Assembly: GCA_036924285.1 (NCBI GenBank)
Contig: JAYKYS010000005.1
Location: 930,001-994,000 of the forward strand
DNA length: 64,000 nucleotides
Source of the DNA: Asterella californica
Lineage: Eukaryota > Streptophyta > Marchantiopsida > Marchantiales > Aytoniaceae
Direction: 5' to 3'
Shown here: piece after piece, positions 59,701-64,000 of the stretch
How positions within the stretch are numbered: position 1 is the first letter of the stretch
How the letters are laid out: the number at the start of each line of letters is the position of its first letter
Notes under the pieces: generated by a model
The model's input: the letters and a program-made list of their open reading frames with translations, nothing else
Database searches by the model: none
Told to the model about the DNA's origin: nothing
Translations under genes and position numbers: made by a program

Positions 59701-61869
59701 GCCCCACACGTGTAATTACGAAGAGGGTCTGGGGGAGGAAGTGGAACGAGTTCCCTATCTTCAAACTCCAGGACCTCCATGTTTCTCATGTCAACAAGGA
59801 CTCTGACTCCTTCAACGGGTCTCGCGTATCCATTCTCCAGCGGACAATCACTCTCCGTCCTGCAAAAGAACAAGGGTCTAGCAAGCCTTCTGCTCGGAGA
59901 GTCCTCTTCACCGTAGTATCCAACGCACCTGTACAAAACATACGGCTAAACAACAGTAGGTCTTCAAGCAACACAATCCTCAACACCTCGTCCAAACACG
60001 ACAAGTTGTATTCGATTTTACCACAGAAAATCGAAAGTACGTATGCGTAACAGTAGCCTACCAGGGATCCACCATCACGAGATCCATGTCCTCGACTCCT
60101 CTCTTCCTCATTGCTTCGACGAATGGCGGGTAGCTTTTGACAACAGCTTCACATTGAGCGTACTCCTCCGCATCCTGTTAAGCACCAATTGTATCGTGAA
60201 TAGCCAATTGCAATACTACAGGGAAACAAGTGGACAACGTAGAAGCATAAAATATCGTAAAGAGGAAACAAAAGAAAGAAGATTTGGAGAGTGTTATTAC
60301 CATCGGAGGCTGAACATCAGGTACGACGGTGCGCGAAAGCACTTTCCCACGATGGTGACCTCCTCGCGCGGCGGCATAAACTTGTGATAGTTCCACGAAC
60401 CAAACGCTCGTTTCATTTGTGTTCTTATTATAAACAATCAATTTCGCCTGACGAGGAGGGAGTTGTAAAGGAATTATGGCTCCACCTTTCCCCTTCGGAA
60501 ACATAAGTGTTGGCTGATAAGGTGGGAAAAAAAAAGCATCCGCCAGGGCAACGACACTTTTGTCCGGCTCATGCAACACCACCTCAAAAAAGCGCATCCC
60601 ATCTCGCGTCTGCATACAATTGTCGATGTGTACATCATTATTCCCTTGATAAACAAAGGTGAGATAACTTACTAACAAAAATCCATATTCGTAAAATCAA
60701 AGAGACCATGACGTGTAAAAATTCCTGACAAAACAAAACAGGTACCTCTGGCGTAGCTCCCGCTGCTCTGACCGTGGCCACAGCCACCGCAATTTCAGTT
60801 GGACTCAGAGGATCTAGCGGATAAACAGATTGCGACCTGCCGAAAGGCACCGAACCTGGGACAACGCAATTTCGAAGCAGCTCATTATAATATTGAATTG
60901 TGTACTGGATTCCGGAAGAGACGATTCGCGTTATCATTTCAAAGTATATCAAACACCTTGTGTGTCACCACGAGTCAATTCGAGAAGTAGAGAACTGCTC
61001 CAATACTTCACGTGAACTGGAACGAGTTCATGTCGAAATTAAGCCATTGTTAAGAAAAGAGCTAAAGCCTATGTCCCAATGGCCTTACTTCACAAAAACG
61101 ATAGGTAGGTTGTCAACATTCACCAAGCTGATACTTTATAAACTAGACATGTTCCTAAGAATTGCGCGATCGTCTTGGCGAACGCACGAACCCAAGTTTT
61201 ACTGTACAATTATCTCAACCAAATCGCTTCATCGCATTGGGGTATCGGAAAGCTTAGCTGGCCCTACTGCGACAAATCAAGAAGAGGATCTGAACTATAG
61301 TACAAGGTTCTCCACGAAATCGTCAATTGTCAACCAGAGGCCCATCCGCATGATTGCACAACTCGAAGAAGGCATGCGATTTGACCAGGAACTGATCTGA
61401 AACCAACTGGTTACTAGCATCCTGCGGAATTTCCTATTTACGGCTGGTCCCTGCAAACTTCACGATGCAAAACTCAGCCTCGATAACGCACACACACACA
61501 CACACACACACACATTGGTGGAACATCCGCGTTTACCTCAATTCAAAATTTGGATACCTTAATTCATCAAAATATAGCCAACATTCATTGCCGTGAATCC
61601 AATCTGTCAGGAAAATCAACAATCAAGCGATTTATGTTACCTTTCAGTGAGCTGCTTGTGACGCTAGCAGTGACCGCCTCCACTGAAGAAGCTGAAGATG
61701 TTGGACTTAGGTCAATTGTGGTATCCAGATGCTCTGGCTTGGATTCACTGGGTGGTTTTTCACCTCTCCCTACCCCTTTCATCATGGCCTTTCTAGCATC
61801 CATGCTGCGATCCTGATTAGAGGGGGCCGACTTGCAGCAAAGCGCCTGCGAGTTCGAACGTGTGGCCAT
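56738..61869 (-). CDS. Copper amine oxidase, peroxisomal (CuAO-zeta-like)
   Basis: Twelve minus-strand exons join in frame: 61869-61641, 60855-60746, 60609-60301, 60174-60062, 59928-59598, 59263-59048, 58884-58648, 58423-58238, 58014-57874, 57585-57317, 57207-57126, 56881-56738, giving 788 residues. The enzyme oxidises primary amines (polyamines) to aldehydes with release of ammonia and hydrogen peroxide. The catalytic Asp region reads [16 protein letters not shown], the topaquinone-precursor tyrosine is the first Tyr of [10 protein letters not shown], and copper ligands are the pair in [11 protein letters not shown] and the His of VEHIGFTL. The chain ends TSKL, a type-1 peroxisomal targeting signal, so it should act in peroxisomes rather than the apoplast. 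The N-terminal 76 residues are Ser-rich and variable, as in the long zeta-type enzymes. The start is the ATG at 61869; the frame is open a few codons further but without ATG. Intron 1 carries a CA microsatellite. No frame damage is seen. Confidence 0.95.
61489..61514. repeat. (CA)n microsatellite in amine oxidase intron 1
   Basis: Thirteen CA dinucleotides in a row. Confidence 0.97.
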
Positions 61870-63884
61870 TGACAAGGATTTGCTATGTCTCCAATTCCCC
61901 TCCACTCTTTCCCTATTCCCCCTCTATCAGACATACAGCGCAGTGATTCTCTTCCTCCTCTAATTACCTCCAGGAATGACACGGGTGCTTGAACTAAAGA
62001 AATGCAACGGAATACAGAACTAGAGCTCTCTCCGATTCGAGTTTTATGAGCTCCAAATGACGAGCGTAATCCTTCTTCTCCAAACAGTGCTATTGGAAAT
62101 TACACGAAGGACATATACCCAGAAAATCCGTCCAGTGTCTCAGAAACAAATAACCAACATATTCTACACAAAAAAGGAAGTTGGACTTTACCAGCTGGAA
62201 AAAAACAGCGCTGGTATTCGTCTCAAAGAAACTGATTCGCTTGCTTAAATCTACTGCACCAGCTGCCAATTGCGCATCGGTACACAAGCGGGCTTGTTTT
62301 AACAGATGTGATACAAATGTGCACAACCGGATACCAACAAAGATCCAATTCTCCTCCTACAAATGGTTTTAGCATGTAGGACTATAGAATAGATTATGAG
62401 AATGAGGAAGTGAAGAATAAGAAATTATGCCACGGAAAGCACAGCACGGAGCGGTGCAGCACAGCACAGCTAGCAGATGACAGACACTGTGTTCCCCAGT
62501 GGTCCACCCACAATACCCGAGTCGACTCGACTCCACTCCACTCCACTCCAGCAAGAGAGAGATAGACGAGTAGCCTCTAGTGCAAGTGCAAGTGCTAATC
62601 AGAATTTGTGGCGACTCTTTCTCCAGCGCCCTCACTCTCTGTGTGTCATTCAACCCCTACTGCCCTCCGTCTTACTTCGAAACACGCGACGAAATGAGTA
62701 GCCAACGGATGGGAAGACCCCATCAAGCCGTCCGTCTTACTTGGCTGGGCTTGTTCTCTTGTGCTGTCTCTGTCGCGCAGCGCCCTTTTCCCCTTGTGCG
62801 TCCACGCTCTCCATCCGTGCTGCGGTTCTTACCCGCCGACCGTCTAAACGCGGTACAGTCCAGTACTGTAAGTACAGTACCTCTGCCTGCTCTCCATCCC
62901 TCCTCTGGCGGGGACCGGCTTACTGTTACTACTATAGTAACAATACCTTCTTTCCCTTGAAGGCAACTACAGCAAGTTGGTAGGCCAGGTTTTACCGTCC
63001 CTCCCAAATTTCCATCTCGTCCTTTTCCGCCTTCTGCTTTTCCTTTCTCCTCCTTACGAGGTGCATGCATACTGGTGGAATAGCTTCAGGTTAAGTTTTC
63101 TTCCTACAATCCGAGTCGGGTCTATCCTGTACAACTTTTTCTATGTATTTATTATTCAGCGTTAACATTTAAATAACTTGAGGTGAACTCAGTTCCTCGA
63201 CTGAGTACTTCCAACTGTCAACAACTATTCACTTCAGAACATCATTTTCATTTATGTTCTACATAATTTAATCCAAATCGATTAATCAATAATATCTAGA
63301 GATTTTTTTACTAAACTTACTGTTGTCGTTTTCCTTCAGTGATCCAAAATATCACTTTGGATGTATATTATATTGTCTTAACTTTTACAACTTTTGGCGT
63401 TTATTCCGTTTTCCGCATTGTACAACTTGCGCATGTGTTACTTTCTCCCACTGTACTTGAACTGTCCACTTAAAGATACTTCCCATTTCCTTCTTTACAA
63501 CCTACGAGAAATTTTAACTGCGTATGCATGGAACTGATGGAATGAACAAGATGACGTAGACATAGCCGTGCCAAAAGGTGCCACGGAACACTACCATCCT
63601 GGTACAACTGATATTTTGCTACACCTCTTCCATGTAGACACTAACACGTGACATGTGCCTTCCAACTTTATATGCTCCTGTGATAACATGTGCCTTGTCG
63701 ATTCTTACACCAACACCTCCTCTTTTCCATGTTTCTGGTTTATACATATTACAGTTACTTTACTTCCGAGAGAAAAATCAGATTATATCAATATCCAGAA
63801 ATCTATATATATTCTGTCTGCCACTGAAGATCTACTACTCACGCTCATGGCTTCTTGAGGCAATGCAATTTATTCACCTCTCCT
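61870..63884. other. Upstream region of the amine oxidase gene; no other gene seen
   Basis: It would contain the 5' UTR and promoter of the minus-strand amine oxidase. Overlapping frames at 62580-62960 (plus) and 62723-63070 (minus) are open on several frames at once in C/T-rich sequence and show no family. A self-complementary block (gtactgtaagtacagtac) lies near 62864-62881. Confidence 0.4.
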
Positions 63885-63960
63885 GGAAGAGTGCAGCAAG
63901 TTTAAATTATTACCTAATTCTTCTGACAGGAAGAGTTAAGTAATCAATTAAATAAAATAA
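63885..63960. repeat. Dispersed repeat with internal hairpin (copy 2 of 2)
   Basis: ggaagagtgcagcaagttta leads into attattacctaattcttctg and a complementary arm (aggaagagttaagtaat), matching the copy at 32657-32730 base for base over most of its core. Confidence 0.65.
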
Positions 63961-64000
63961 ATAAATATACTCTTTTTCTGTAAACTTTCGCCTTTGTAGT

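Noticed and set aside
62580..63070. Overlapping frames of 115-126 codons on both strands
   Set aside because: The sequence is C/T-rich and open on several frames at once, with no domain; better read as promoter or 5' UTR of the amine oxidase.
1..64000. CRISPR array, bacterial operon or rRNA genes
   Set aside because: Repeats here are few, irregular and AT- or GC-biased tandem units; genes have spliceosomal introns; no rRNA sequence was recognised.

Overview
This is nuclear DNA of a land plant. Four multi-exon host genes rebuild cleanly with GT-AG introns and match plant-type families: a reticulon-like protein, the mitochondrial ATP10 assembly factor, the AP-2 mu subunit and a peroxisomal copper amine oxidase. 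Intergenic DNA is AT-rich and full of decayed Ty3/gypsy and hAT elements. The transposon mix (including a DNMT3-like methyltransferase fragment of a type reported from retrotransposons) and the host-gene style make me lean to a non-seed plant such as a bryophyte, lycophyte or fern, but the sequence does not fix the species.

Layout. 0-2 kb: a broken hAT transposase on the minus strand, running off the left edge, followed by short tandem repeats. 2.8-7.2 kb: an eight-exon reticulon-like gene (plus). 9.6-16.2 kb: a degenerate gypsy element whose gag lies inverted relative to protease, RT and RNase H. 17-18.4 kb: tandem repeats, an AT-rich stretch and a GA microsatellite. 19.5 kb: a small cysteine-rich CX9C protein (plus). 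21.55-26.72 kb: ATP10 (seven exons, plus) with a partial exon duplication. 29.8-31.2 kb: a 12-finger C2H2 protein (plus). 34.3 kb: a near-perfect 26-bp-arm hairpin. 34.7-35.1 kb: GC-rich tandem repeats in front of AP2M (13 exons, plus, 35.36-40.57 kb). 43.34-52.04 kb: a complete but dead chromovirus with both LTRs and a tandemly duplicated gag. 53.5-54.0 kb: a truncated, stop-riddled DNMT3-like cytosine methyltransferase. 56.74-61.87 kb: copper amine oxidase (12 exons, minus) ending in SKL. The rest is intergenic sequence with dispersed repeats.

The host genes are unrelated housekeeping functions: ER shaping, ATP synthase assembly, clathrin adaptor and polyamine oxidation. They do not form a pathway. 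The most unusual items are the methyltransferase remnant, the inverted gag, the duplicated gag, and stop codons that often fall at positions where related proteins have tryptophan, which is what decay of methylated cytosines would produce.
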